Part shown: positions 15,815 to 21,954 of the stretch, piece by piece
Layout of the letters: each line of letters opens with the position of its first letter
Position numbering within the stretch: the first letter of the stretch is position 1
NCBI GenBank assembly: GCA_900768625.1
Contig: CAAGDO010000306.1
Location: 1 to 21,954 of the forward strand
Length of the DNA stretch: 21,954 nucleotides
Source: Bacteroidaceae bacterium
GTDB lineage: Bacteria; Bacteroidota; Bacteroidia; Bacteroidales; Bacteroidaceae
Direction of reading: 5' to 3'
Position numbers and translations under genes: made by a program
The notes under the pieces: generated by a model
Seen by the model: the letters and a program-made list of their open reading frames with translations, nothing else
Told to the model about the DNA's origin: nothing
The model's database searches: none

Positions 15815-16624
15815 ATGTCTAGAACATCATTCGACACCCTTCTCGAAGCAGGTTGCCACTTCGGTCACCTCAAGCGCAAGTGGAACCCCGCCATGGCTCC
15901 CTACATCTTCATGGAGCGCAATGGCATCCACATCATCGACCTCCACAAGACCGTGGCTAAAATCGACGAGAGCGCAGAAGCACTCAAGGCAATCGTAAAG
16001 CAGGGTAAGCGTGTCCTCTTTGTAGCTACTAAGAAGCAAGCAAAGCAGGTTGTAGCTGACAAGGCTGCATCTGTGAACATGCCTTTCGTTACGGAGCGTT
16101 GGCCGGGCGGTATGCTCACCAACTTCCCCACCATCCGTAAGGCTGTGAAGAAAATGGCCAATATCGACAAGCTCATGAACGATGGTACTTACTCTAACCT
16201 CTCAAAGCGTGAAATCCTCCAGATTTCTCGTCAGCGTGCTAAGTTGGAGAAGAACCTCGGTTCTATCGCTGACCTCACTCGTCTCCCCGCTGCCCTCTTC
16301 GTAGTGGACGTATGCAAGGAGCACATCGCAGTGAAGGAAGCTCAGCGTTTGGGTATCCCCGTGTTCGGAATTGTCGACACTAACTCTGATCCCAACTCTG
16401 TTGACTACGTAATCCCCGCCAACGATGACTCTAACAAGAGCATCGAGGCAGTTCTCGACGCTCTCTGCGGTGCTATCGCAGAAGGTCTCGAGGAGCGTAA
16501 GGCTGAGAAAGTGGACGCTGAAGCCGCTGGCGAAGGCGAAAACAAGTCACGCAACAAGCGTGCTGCCAAGGCTCGCGTAGAGAAGGAAGAAGCTGCTCCC
16601 GCAGCTGAAACCGCTGCTGAGTAA
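15815..16624 (+). CDS. rpsB: 30S ribosomal protein S2
   Basis: A 269-aa ribosomal protein S2 (uS2). Signatures are LLEAGCHFGHLKRKWNPAMAPYIF near the N-terminus, the coiled-coil stretch KREILQISRQRAKLEKNLGSI in the middle, and GIVDTNSDPNSVDYVIPANDDS. The C-terminus carries an Ala/Glu/Lys-rich extension of about 40 residues, common in Bacteroidota. It sits upstream of tsf in the classical order. The start ATG follows an A-rich leader without Shine-Dalgarno sequence. Confidence 0.97.
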   Translation: MSRTSFDTLLEAGCHFGHLKRKWNPAMAPYIFMERNGIHIIDLHKTVAKIDESAEALKAIVKQGKRVLFVATKKQAKQVVADKAASVNMPFVTERWPGGMLTNFPTIRKAVKKMANIDKLMNDGTYSNLSKREILQISRQRAKLEKNLGSIADLTRLPAALFVVDVCKEHIAVKEAQRLGIPVFGIVDTNSDPNSVDYVIPANDDSNKSIEAVLDALCGAIAEGLEERKAEKVDAEAAGEGENKSRNKRAAKARVEKEEAAPAAETAAE

Positions 16625-16638
16625 TCAGAACCACATCC

Positions 16639-16744
16639 GGAGTTCTTAGTCTTTAGGTCATCAAAGGTCAACATTCGTTTTTGCCATACCTGACGAAACG
16701 GAACTAACGGGCCGGAAATGCTTAAAAACTAAGGGCTCCTTTTT
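16639..16744 (+). terminator. Long-stem terminator or attenuator between rpsB and tsf
   Basis: GGAGTTCTTAGT (16639-16650) can pair along its full length with ACTAAGGGCTCC (16728-16739) using ten Watson-Crick and two G-U pairs, and five T residues follow. The stem encloses about 77 nt with further pairing such as TTCGT/ACGAA. A terminator here would reduce tsf relative to rpsB, or an alternative fold could control read-through. The large loop makes this less certain than a compact hairpin. Confidence 0.5.
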
Positions 16745-16783
16745 CATATTAACCTTTATCCACCTATAAAAATATTCCACAAA

Positions 16784-17773
16784 ATGGGAGTAGGATTAGA
16801 AGATATCAAAAAGCTGCGCACAATGACCGGCGCAGGTCTCGGTGACTGCAAGAAGGCACTCGCTGAATCTAACGGCAACCTCGAAGAGGCTATCGAAATC
16901 ATCCGTAAGAAGGGCCAGGCTGTAGCAGCCAAGCGTTCTGACCGTGAAGCTGCTGAAGGTGCAGTGCTCGTGAAGAAAGGCGAAAACTTCGCTGCTATCA
17001 TCGCTCTCAAGTGCGAGACTGACTTCGTTGCTAAGAACGCTGACTTCGTTAAGCTCGCTCAGGACATCCTCGACGCAGCTGTTGCCAACAAGTGCAAGAG
17101 CCTCGAAGAAGTCAAGGCTCTTCCCTTCGGCGATCACACTGTAGCTGACGCCGTTACGGATCGCAGCGGTATCACCGGTGAGAAGATGGAGCTCGATGGC
17201 TACAACTTCATCGAAGGCGAGAACGTATCTGTATACGACCACATGGGTCGTCACATGCTCTGCACCATGGTTCAGACCAACAAGCCCGCTGAAGAGCAGG
17301 CTCACAACGTTGCCATGCAGGTTGCAGCTATGAACCCCGTTGCCCTCAACGAGGAGAGCGTTCCCCAGTCTGTTAAGGACGAGGAACTCAAGGTTGCTAT
17401 CGAGAAGACTAAGGAAGAGCAGGTGAAGAAGGCTGTTGAAGCTGCCCTGAAGAAGGCTGGTTTCAACCTCTATATCGCTGAAAGCGAGGAGCACCTCGAA
17501 GAAGGCATTATGAAGGGCAACATCACCGCTGAACAGGCTGACCAGATTCGCGAACTCAAGAAGACTACCGCTGAGGAGAAGGCTGCAAACCTTCCCGAGC
17601 AGATGATCCAGAACATCGCTGGTGGCCGTATGAAGAAGTTCTACAAGGAATCTTGCCTCCTCAATCAGGAGTATATTCAGGATGGCAAAATCACCGTGGC
17701 TGAGTACCTTAAGTCTGCCGACAAGGACCTCACCGTAGTTGATTTCAAGCGTTTCACTCTCCGCGCTGAGTAA
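16784..17773 (+). CDS. tsf: Elongation factor Ts
   Basis: A 329-aa guanine-nucleotide exchange factor that recycles EF-Tu-GDP to EF-Tu-GTP. The N-terminal UBA-like domain contains LRTMTGAGLGDCKKAL. The exchange motif CETDFVAKN holds the TDF triplet (79-81) that inserts into EF-Tu. The core and coiled-coil regions follow, ending KDLTVVDFKRFTLRAE. It is longer than E. coli EF-Ts (283 aa), in line with Bacteroidota members. The gene follows rpsB after 159 nt that include a terminator-like stem, and ends at a strong terminator. Confidence 0.96.
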   Translation: MGVGLEDIKKLRTMTGAGLGDCKKALAESNGNLEEAIEIIRKKGQAVAAKRSDREAAEGAVLVKKGENFAAIIALKCETDFVAKNADFVKLAQDILDAAVANKCKSLEEVKALPFGDHTVADAVTDRSGITGEKMELDGYNFIEGENVSVYDHMGRHMLCTMVQTNKPAEEQAHNVAMQVAAMNPVALNEESVPQSVKDEELKVAIEKTKEEQVKKAVEAALKKAGFNLYIAESEEHLEEGIMKGNITAEQADQIRELKKTTAEEKAANLPEQMIQNIAGGRMKKFYKESCLLNQEYIQDGKITVAEYLKSADKDLTVVDFKRFTLRAE

Positions 17774-17852
17774 TAGCAACACAATGAGCTCAACGAATAG
17801 AAAAATCTCAAATGAATTTCCTATTTTATTGTAGCACATCATACAATTGAAT

Positions 17853-17894
17853 AAAGAGCTGGTGCAGCATCCCTGCATCAGCTCTTTTCTTTTT
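17853..17894 (+). terminator. Intrinsic terminator after tsf
   Basis: AAAGAGCTGGTGCAG (17853-17867) pairs with CTGCATCAGCTCTTT (17873-17887) over 15 positions with a single G-T pair and a 5-nt loop. A T-rich run follows to 17894, interrupted by one C. The preceding A residues may make it active in both directions. Confidence 0.92.
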
Positions 17895-17988
17895 GTCGAC
17901 ATCGATATGCTGAATAACATATTTAAAGGCTAAAGATGACGGAAAGTAAGCTGCAAGTGTAATTTTCTGAGAGAAATACGCGATTATT

Positions 17989-18020
17989 CTTGCAACTTCC
18001 GAAGAAAACACCTATCTTCG
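17989..18020 (+). promoter_or_regulatory. Probable serC promoter
   Basis: CTTG (17989-17992), a 20-nt spacer and TATCTTCG (18013-18020) give a slightly degenerate version of TTTG-N20-TAnnTTTG. The spacing is right but each box has one mismatch. Confidence 0.5.
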
Positions 18021-18119
18021 CAAACAACATGGAAGAGGCAACTGTATGTTAGGGATATCCACCAAACGAAATGAGGCCCTTCCTACTAACACTCTGCGAA
18101 TCTAAAATCTACAGAAGCA

Positions 18120-19193
18120 ATGAAAAAGTACAATTTCGGAGCGGGTCCGTCCATTCTCCCGCAAGAAGTGATGAAAGCCACTTCCGATGCCTGCATTGAA
18201 TTCCAAGGCATGGGTCTCTCACTGATGGAAATCAGCCACCGTACAAAAGAATTCCAAGCTGTGATGGACGAGGCACAAGACTTGTTCAAAGAATTGCTTA
18301 ACATACCTGAAGGATACTCTGTACTCTTCTTGGGAGGCGGTGCCAGCACTCAATTCTGCATGGTTCCCTTCAACCTCATGGAGAAGAAGGCAGCCTATCT
18401 GAACACCGGCGTATGGGCCAAGAAGGCCCTAAAGGAAGCCAAACTGTTCGGTGAAGTTGTGGAAGTTGCATCTTCTGCTGATGCCAACTACACATTCATA
18501 CCGAAGGATTTCGAAATCCCTGCTGATGCAGACTACTTCCACATCACAACCAACAACACCATCTACGGTACGGAAATCCGTCACGACATGGACAGCCCTA
18601 TACCTTTGGTAGCTGACATGTCATCCGACATTTTCTCTCGTCCTCTTGATGTGAGCAAATATGCTATTATCTATGGTGGTGCACAGAAGAACCTCTCCAT
18701 GGCCGGCGTGACATTCGTAATTGTCAGAAACGATGTACTTGGCCACGTGAGCAGAGCCATCCCCACAATGCTTGACTATCGTACACATGTGGACAAGGGT
18801 TCGATGTTCAACACTCCTCCCGTTGTACCCATCTACTGTGCTCTTCAGAACCTCAAGTGGATCAAGGCACAAGGCGGTGTTGCAGAAATGGAACGCCGCG
18901 CTAAGGAGCGTGCAGAAATGCTCTACGCCGAAATTGACCGCAACAGTCTCTTCCGTGGCACAGCAAATAAGGAAGACCGCTCACTCATGAACATCTGCTT
19001 CGTGATGAACGATGAATACAAAGAACTGGAAGCTGAATTCCTCGCTTTTGCACAGAGCAAGGGCATGCAGGGCGTAAAGGGTCACCGTTCTGTGGGCGGT
19101 TTCCGCGCTTCTTGCTACAATGCCATGCCACTTGAAGGCGTAAAGGCCTTGGTCGCATGCATGCAGGAATTCGAACAGGCTCACAAGAAATAA
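18120..19193 (+). CDS. serC: Phosphoserine aminotransferase
   Basis: A 357-aa PLP enzyme of aminotransferase class V that transaminates 3-phosphohydroxypyruvate with glutamate to O-phosphoserine, the second step of serine synthesis. It probably also acts on the related pyridoxine precursor. The N-terminus NFGAGPSILP and the PLP-lysine segment IIYGGAQKNLSMAGVT (Lys190) are typical, as is SVGGFRASCYNAMPLEGV near the C-terminus. Length is as expected. It is followed, after 477 nt rich in palindromes, by serA and DUF1015, an order I recall from other Bacteroidetes and some Firmicutes. Confidence 0.96.
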   Translation: MKKYNFGAGPSILPQEVMKATSDACIEFQGMGLSLMEISHRTKEFQAVMDEAQDLFKELLNIPEGYSVLFLGGGASTQFCMVPFNLMEKKAAYLNTGVWAKKALKEAKLFGEVVEVASSADANYTFIPKDFEIPADADYFHITTNNTIYGTEIRHDMDSPIPLVADMSSDIFSRPLDVSKYAIIYGGAQKNLSMAGVTFVIVRNDVLGHVSRAIPTMLDYRTHVDKGSMFNTPPVVPIYCALQNLKWIKAQGGVAEMERRAKERAEMLYAEIDRNSLFRGTANKEDRSLMNICFVMNDEYKELEAEFLAFAQSKGMQGVKGHRSVGGFRASCYNAMPLEGVKALVACMQEFEQAHKK

Positions 19194-19273
19194 GCCTTGT
19201 CCCGACGAAAGACAGAAGACAAATGCTCGGAATAGTTAGCCAACTGTCCCCGTCAACTTCCTAACAGAAGAAT

Positions 19274-19468
19274 TGAAGTCGTCTGAACTTTTATGAAATT
19301 CAAGATTTGCCTTTATTTTTGAGGCGTTTTTGGGTCTTGAAGAGGGAGTGTAGTGAGCTACACGACCGATGAAAGGGCAAAAAACGGCCAAAAAGAAAGG
19401 TGAAGATTGAAATTAGAGGAGCCCAAACTCCAAATCAAATCTTCGTCAGAAAAGTTTAGACGACTTCA
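19274..19468. repeat. 195-bp palindromic element (MITE- or REP-like)
   Basis: The ends TGAAGTCGTCTGAACTTTT (19274-19292) and AAAAGTTTAGACGACTTCA (19450-19468) are inverted repeats with one mismatch. Inside lies a long imperfect hairpin: roughly 19296-19331 mirrors 19379-19413 at about 80 percent, centred on the perfect tetraloop stem GTGTAG-TGAG-CTACAC (19348-19363). A tiny frame from ATG 19370 reads MKGQKTAKKKGED, a peptide I recall seeing annotated repeatedly in Prevotella and Bacteroides genomes, which suggests a multi-copy non-coding repeat. It has no transposase of its own. Target-site duplications were not evident. Confidence 0.65.
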
Positions 19469-19469
19469 T
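19439..19469 (+). repeat. Dispersed repeat end, copy 2 of 31 nt
   Basis: It matches 7232-7262 in the same orientation with one difference in 31 nt. It forms the right end of the palindromic element. Confidence 0.65.
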
Positions 19470-19476
19470 TATTAAC

Positions 19477-19602
19477 AATGAATCAGAACGGTTTGTAGAA
19501 AGATTCATGCGTCCCATGCAAAGGATCATAACTCAGAAGAGAACGATTTTGATTACTTTTAAAAAGGAAGCATATTCCCCTGCGAATGCGTTCTGATTCA
19601 TT
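19477..19602. repeat. 126-bp segment bounded by perfect 14-nt inverted repeats
   Basis: AATGAATCAGAACG (19477-19490) and CGTTCTGATTCATT (19589-19602) are exact reverse complements. The interior is AT-rich and shows no gene. It begins only 8 nt after the larger palindromic element ends. Either this is a second small insertion or the pair folds as a long stem in the serA leader. Confidence 0.6.
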
Positions 19603-19670
19603 TTATACAAATTCATCCACAATGGATAGGTGAAGCTTCATCCCCTACCCTCACCCAAAAGCTAACCCTC

Positions 19671-20591
19671 ATGAAAGTTCTGATTGCAACAGAGAAGCCT
19701 TTTGCACCCGTAGCCGTGAAAGGCATTAGTGAAATCATTGAAGCTGCTGGTTACGAAGTGGCTCTTCTTGAAAAATATACTGAAAAATCACAACTGCTTG
19801 AAGCCGTTGCTGACGTTGATGCCATCATCATCCGTTCTGACAAAATCGACGGTGAAGTGATGAATGCCGCTCCGCAACTCAAGATTGTTGTTCGTGCTGG
19901 TGCCGGTTATGACAACGTGGACTTGGCTGCTGCCACTGCCCACAACATCTGCGTGATGAATACTCCAGGACAGAATGCCAATGCCGTAGCGGAACTTGTT
20001 GTCGGACTGCTCATCTTTACGCTCCGCAACCAGTTTAATGGTACCTCAGGCAGCGAGATGAAAGGAAAGCGACTCGGACTCATGGCCTTTGGCGCTATCG
20101 CTAAGAACTTGGCACGCATCGCTCAAGGTTTGGGCATGGAAATTTCTGCCTACTCACCGACAAACCATCCGCAGAAGATTCGCGAAGCAGGCTTCAAAGC
20201 TTACGAAAAACTTGAAGATTTGTTCAAGGAAAATGACATCGTCAGCCTGCATATCCCATCAACTCCCGAGACGAAAGGCTCTATTGGTTATTCGCTCATC
20301 GCAGCTATGCCAAAGAACGGCATCCTCGTCAACTCAGCCCGTCAGGACATCATCGACGAAGAGGGTCTGCTGAAGGCTTTGACGGAGCGTACTGACTTGC
20401 GCTACGTGACCGACCTGAAATTGAAAAACCACGACCAGGCTATTGAACTCCTCGGCGAACGCTACGTCTTCACCCCCAAGAAGATGGGTGCACAGACGAA
20501 GGAAGCCAACATCAATGCCGGATTGGCAGCTGCACGCCAGATTGTGGGCTACCTTAAAGAAGGCGACAATACCTTCCAAGTGAACAAATAA
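19671..20591 (+). CDS. serA: D-3-phosphoglycerate dehydrogenase, short Bacteroidota type
   Basis: Oxidises 3-phosphoglycerate to 3-phosphohydroxypyruvate with NAD, the entry step of serine synthesis. At 306 aa it has only the catalytic fold and lacks the C-terminal ACT regulatory domain of E. coli SerA (410 aa), so serine feedback through ACT is not expected. Visible are VRAGAGYDNVD, NTPGQNANAVAELV and the active-site Arg224 in NSARQD. The nucleotide loop reads AFGAIA (139-144), where GxGxxG would be usual. The catalytic His position is Lys270 in TPKKMGAQT, and no clear partner Glu is seen. I recall the same TPKKMGAQT in Bacteroides homologues, so this is a family trait, not decay. It is followed after 88 nt by DUF1015. 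Confidence 0.9.
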   Translation: MKVLIATEKPFAPVAVKGISEIIEAAGYEVALLEKYTEKSQLLEAVADVDAIIIRSDKIDGEVMNAAPQLKIVVRAGAGYDNVDLAAATAHNICVMNTPGQNANAVAELVVGLLIFTLRNQFNGTSGSEMKGKRLGLMAFGAIAKNLARIAQGLGMEISAYSPTNHPQKIREAGFKAYEKLEDLFKENDIVSLHIPSTPETKGSIGYSLIAAMPKNGILVNSARQDIIDEEGLLKALTERTDLRYVTDLKLKNHDQAIELLGERYVFTPKKMGAQTKEANINAGLAAARQIVGYLKEGDNTFQVNK

Positions 20592-20605
20592 AAGAAATGA
20601 CGATG

Positions 20606-20654
20606 CTGTCCGTGCCTGCCCCCACACTTACTTATGCGGAGCCGACACGGACAG
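20606..20654 (+). promoter_or_regulatory. Stem-loop between serA and DUF1015 gene
   Basis: CTGTCCGTG (20606-20614) pairs perfectly with CACGGACAG (20646-20654) around 31 nt. No T-run follows, so it is more likely an mRNA-stability or processing element, or a partial attenuator, than a full terminator. Confidence 0.45.
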
Positions 20655-20679
20655 TTCTACACTTTAACCCATTACTACC

Positions 20680-21924
20680 ATGCCTACAATAAAACCTTTC
20701 AAGGGATACCGTCCCCCACAAGCATTAGTGGAAAAAGTTGAATGCCGTCCATATGACGTGCTCGACTCAGAAGAAGCAAGAAGAGAAGCTGGTGACAACG
20801 AAATGTCGCTCTACCATATCATCAAGCCAGAAATCAATTTCCCTGAAGGAACGAGCGAATACGATCCGAGAGTTTACGAAAAGGGAGCAGAAGAATTTGA
20901 AAAATTCCAACGTAAAGGTTGGCTGATTCAAGACAAAGAGGATTGCTACTACCTCTATGCGCAAACGATGAACGGCAAGACACAATATGGTTGGGTGGTA
21001 TGTGCAAGTGTGGCCGACTACATGCAAGGAATTATCAAGAAACACGAACTGACACGCTCTGACAAGGAAGAGGACCGCATGAAGCACGTACGTAGCACGC
21101 GTGCCCACATGGAACCCGTTTTCTTAGCCTTCAAACCTCGCACAGTCCTTCATGAGATGCGCTTGAAATATGCTGCAGAAGAGCCTGTGTATGACTTCAT
21201 TGCTCCTATCGACGGATTTCGCCATCAGCTATGGATTGTGAAGGACGAAGCGGATAAGGAAGTCATCACGCATGAATTTGCAGCCATGGACAATCTCTAC
21301 ATTGCCGACGGTCATCATCGCTCAGCAGCAGCTGCTTTGGTAGGCGACGAGATGGCACGCAATCAAACATACACCACTGGTGATGAGGAATTCAACTACT
21401 ACATGGCCGTTTGCTTCCCATCCGACGAACTGACAATTCTTGACTACAACCGCGTTGTGAAGGACCTTAACGGCATGGGCACTGAAGAATTTCTTCAAGC
21501 CCTTAGCAAGAATTTTAAAGTAGAACTAAAGGGCGAGACACCCTATCGTCCCGACCATGCCCATGAATTCTCGCTCTACCTGGATGGAAAATGGTATTCA
21601 CTTGAAGCAAAGGCTGGAACATTTGATGAAACAGACCCGATTGGAGTGCTTGACGTAGATATTTCTTCTCGTCTGATTTTAGGCGATTTGCTTAATATTC
21701 ATGACTTGAGAAAGGACAAGCGCATAGACTTCGTGGGCGGTCTGCGCGGACTGGAGGAATTGCAGCGTCGTGTGGATTCAGGCGAAATGCGCATGGCATT
21801 GGCGCTCTACCCCGTTGATATGGAGCAGATTATGAATATTGCCGATTCGGGAAATATCATGCCACCTAAAGCGACTTGGTTCGAACCTAAGCTTCGCAGC
21901 GGTTTGGTGGTGCATAAATTCTAA
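20680..21924 (+). CDS. DUF1015 family protein linked to serine biosynthesis
   Basis: A 414-aa soluble protein matching the DUF1015 family (COG4198) over its whole length: N-terminal FKGYRPP and RPYDVL, the central RSTRAHMEPVF, and the strongly conserved YIADGHHRSAAAA (His212, His213, Arg214). The GHHR-type motif is reminiscent of the nucleotide-binding GxxR box of ParB/SerK/sulfiredoxin-like folds; this is my comparison, not an established assignment for this protein. The place behind serC and serA suggests a role in serine or phosphoserine metabolism, possibly a serine kinase- or phosphatase-like step (inference). The family has no proven biochemical function that I know of. The start ATG gives the usual family N-terminus. 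Confidence 0.85.
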   Translation: MPTIKPFKGYRPPQALVEKVECRPYDVLDSEEARREAGDNEMSLYHIIKPEINFPEGTSEYDPRVYEKGAEEFEKFQRKGWLIQDKEDCYYLYAQTMNGKTQYGWVVCASVADYMQGIIKKHELTRSDKEEDRMKHVRSTRAHMEPVFLAFKPRTVLHEMRLKYAAEEPVYDFIAPIDGFRHQLWIVKDEADKEVITHEFAAMDNLYIADGHHRSAAAALVGDEMARNQTYTTGDEEFNYYMAVCFPSDELTILDYNRVVKDLNGMGTEEFLQALSKNFKVELKGETPYRPDHAHEFSLYLDGKWYSLEAKAGTFDETDPIGVLDVDISSRLILGDLLNIHDLRKDKRIDFVGGLRGLEELQRRVDSGEMRMALALYPVDMEQIMNIADSGNIMPPKATWFEPKLRSGLVVHKF

Positions 21925-21928
21925 CAGA

Positions 21929-21952
21929 TAAGTAGGTGTTCGAAATGAGTTT
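21929..21952. repeat. Dispersed 24-nt repeat, copy 2
   Basis: Same sequence as 2106-2129 apart from one A/G change, again directly next to a gene end. The window stops 2 nt later, so it is not known whether the repeat continues into a longer element. Confidence 0.6.
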
Positions 21953-21954
21953 TA

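Larger units (their letters stand above)
17774..18119. other. Intergenic region tsf-serC
   Basis: About 350 nt with no gene. It contains the tsf terminator and a plausible serC promoter (listed separately), leaving a leader of roughly 90 nt before serC in which I see no strong stem or known riboswitch. Confidence 0.6.
19194..19670. other. Repeat-filled region serC-serA
   Basis: No gene is credible in these 477 nt. Two adjacent palindromic elements (19274-19468 and 19477-19602) occupy most of it. A TATTTTTG motif at 19314-19321 could serve as a -7 box, but its upstream TTTT element is poor. No clear serA promoter was found, so serA is either read through from serC or transcribed from a start within the repeats. 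Confidence 0.55.

Noticed and set aside
16796..17920. 374-aa minus-strand open frame opposite tsf
   Set aside because: It is a Leu/Val/Ser-rich mirror of the strongly codon-biased tsf gene, has no recognisable family and runs through the tsf terminator.
1..21954. CRISPR array, tRNA, rRNA, integrase or transposase genes
   Set aside because: No regularly spaced identical direct repeats with spacers, no cloverleaf-like segments and no recombinase proteins were seen; the 38-nt spaced CATTAACG copies are too short and few for a CRISPR array.

Overview
The window looks like chromosome of a Bacteroidales bacterium, most probably a Prevotellaceae member (Prevotella-like gut or oral anaerobe). Reasons: several promoters fit the Bacteroidota pattern TTTG, 19-20 nt, TAnnTTTG; translation starts follow A-rich leaders rather than Shine-Dalgarno sites; and several products are typical of this group: a kinase fused to the RapZ C-terminal domain, a short SerA ending in TPKKMGAQT, a DnaE with an insertion in its PHP domain, and an anaerobic sulfatase-maturating enzyme. 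Genus-level placement is inference.

Layout. Positions 1-581 hold no convincing gene but a dense cluster of small hairpins and CATTAACG repeats. From 7005 down to 582 six genes run on the minus strand: a bifunctional-nuclease (BFN/DUF151) protein with a UVR motif, rsmE (4-nt overlap), then after 128 nt a compact four-gene block: a membrane-anchored protein of unknown function, an ABC ATPase with unusual motifs, an FtsX/MacB-type permease, and an AmgK-like sugar kinase fused to the GlcN6P-sensing domain of RapZ. A divergent intergenic region (7006-7408) carries clear promoters for both directions. From 7409 everything is on the plus strand: nagB, a radical-SAM/SPASM anSME, dnaE, trxA and a small acidic protein, the translation operon rplM-rpsI-rpsB-tsf, and a serine-biosynthesis group serC - serA - DUF1015.

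How the parts fit. NagB, the RapZ-type domain and anSME all touch amino-sugar or sulfated-glycan metabolism, which suits a mucin or host-glycan user (inference). The ribosomal operon has a structured leader before rplM, a folded spacer before rpsB and a terminator-like long stem before tsf, suggesting RNA-level control at three points. serC and serA supply the first two steps of phosphorylated serine synthesis, and the DUF1015 protein is a candidate partner.

The most interesting items are the kinase-RapZ fusion and its envelope-type ABC neighbours, the DUF1015 protein with its GHHRSAAA motif, SerA with the catalytic His position occupied by Lys, the ribosomal leaders, and two back-to-back palindromic elements between serC and serA, one of which shares a near-identical 31-nt end with a site upstream of nagB. 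I saw no tRNA, rRNA, CRISPR array, integrase or transposase gene.
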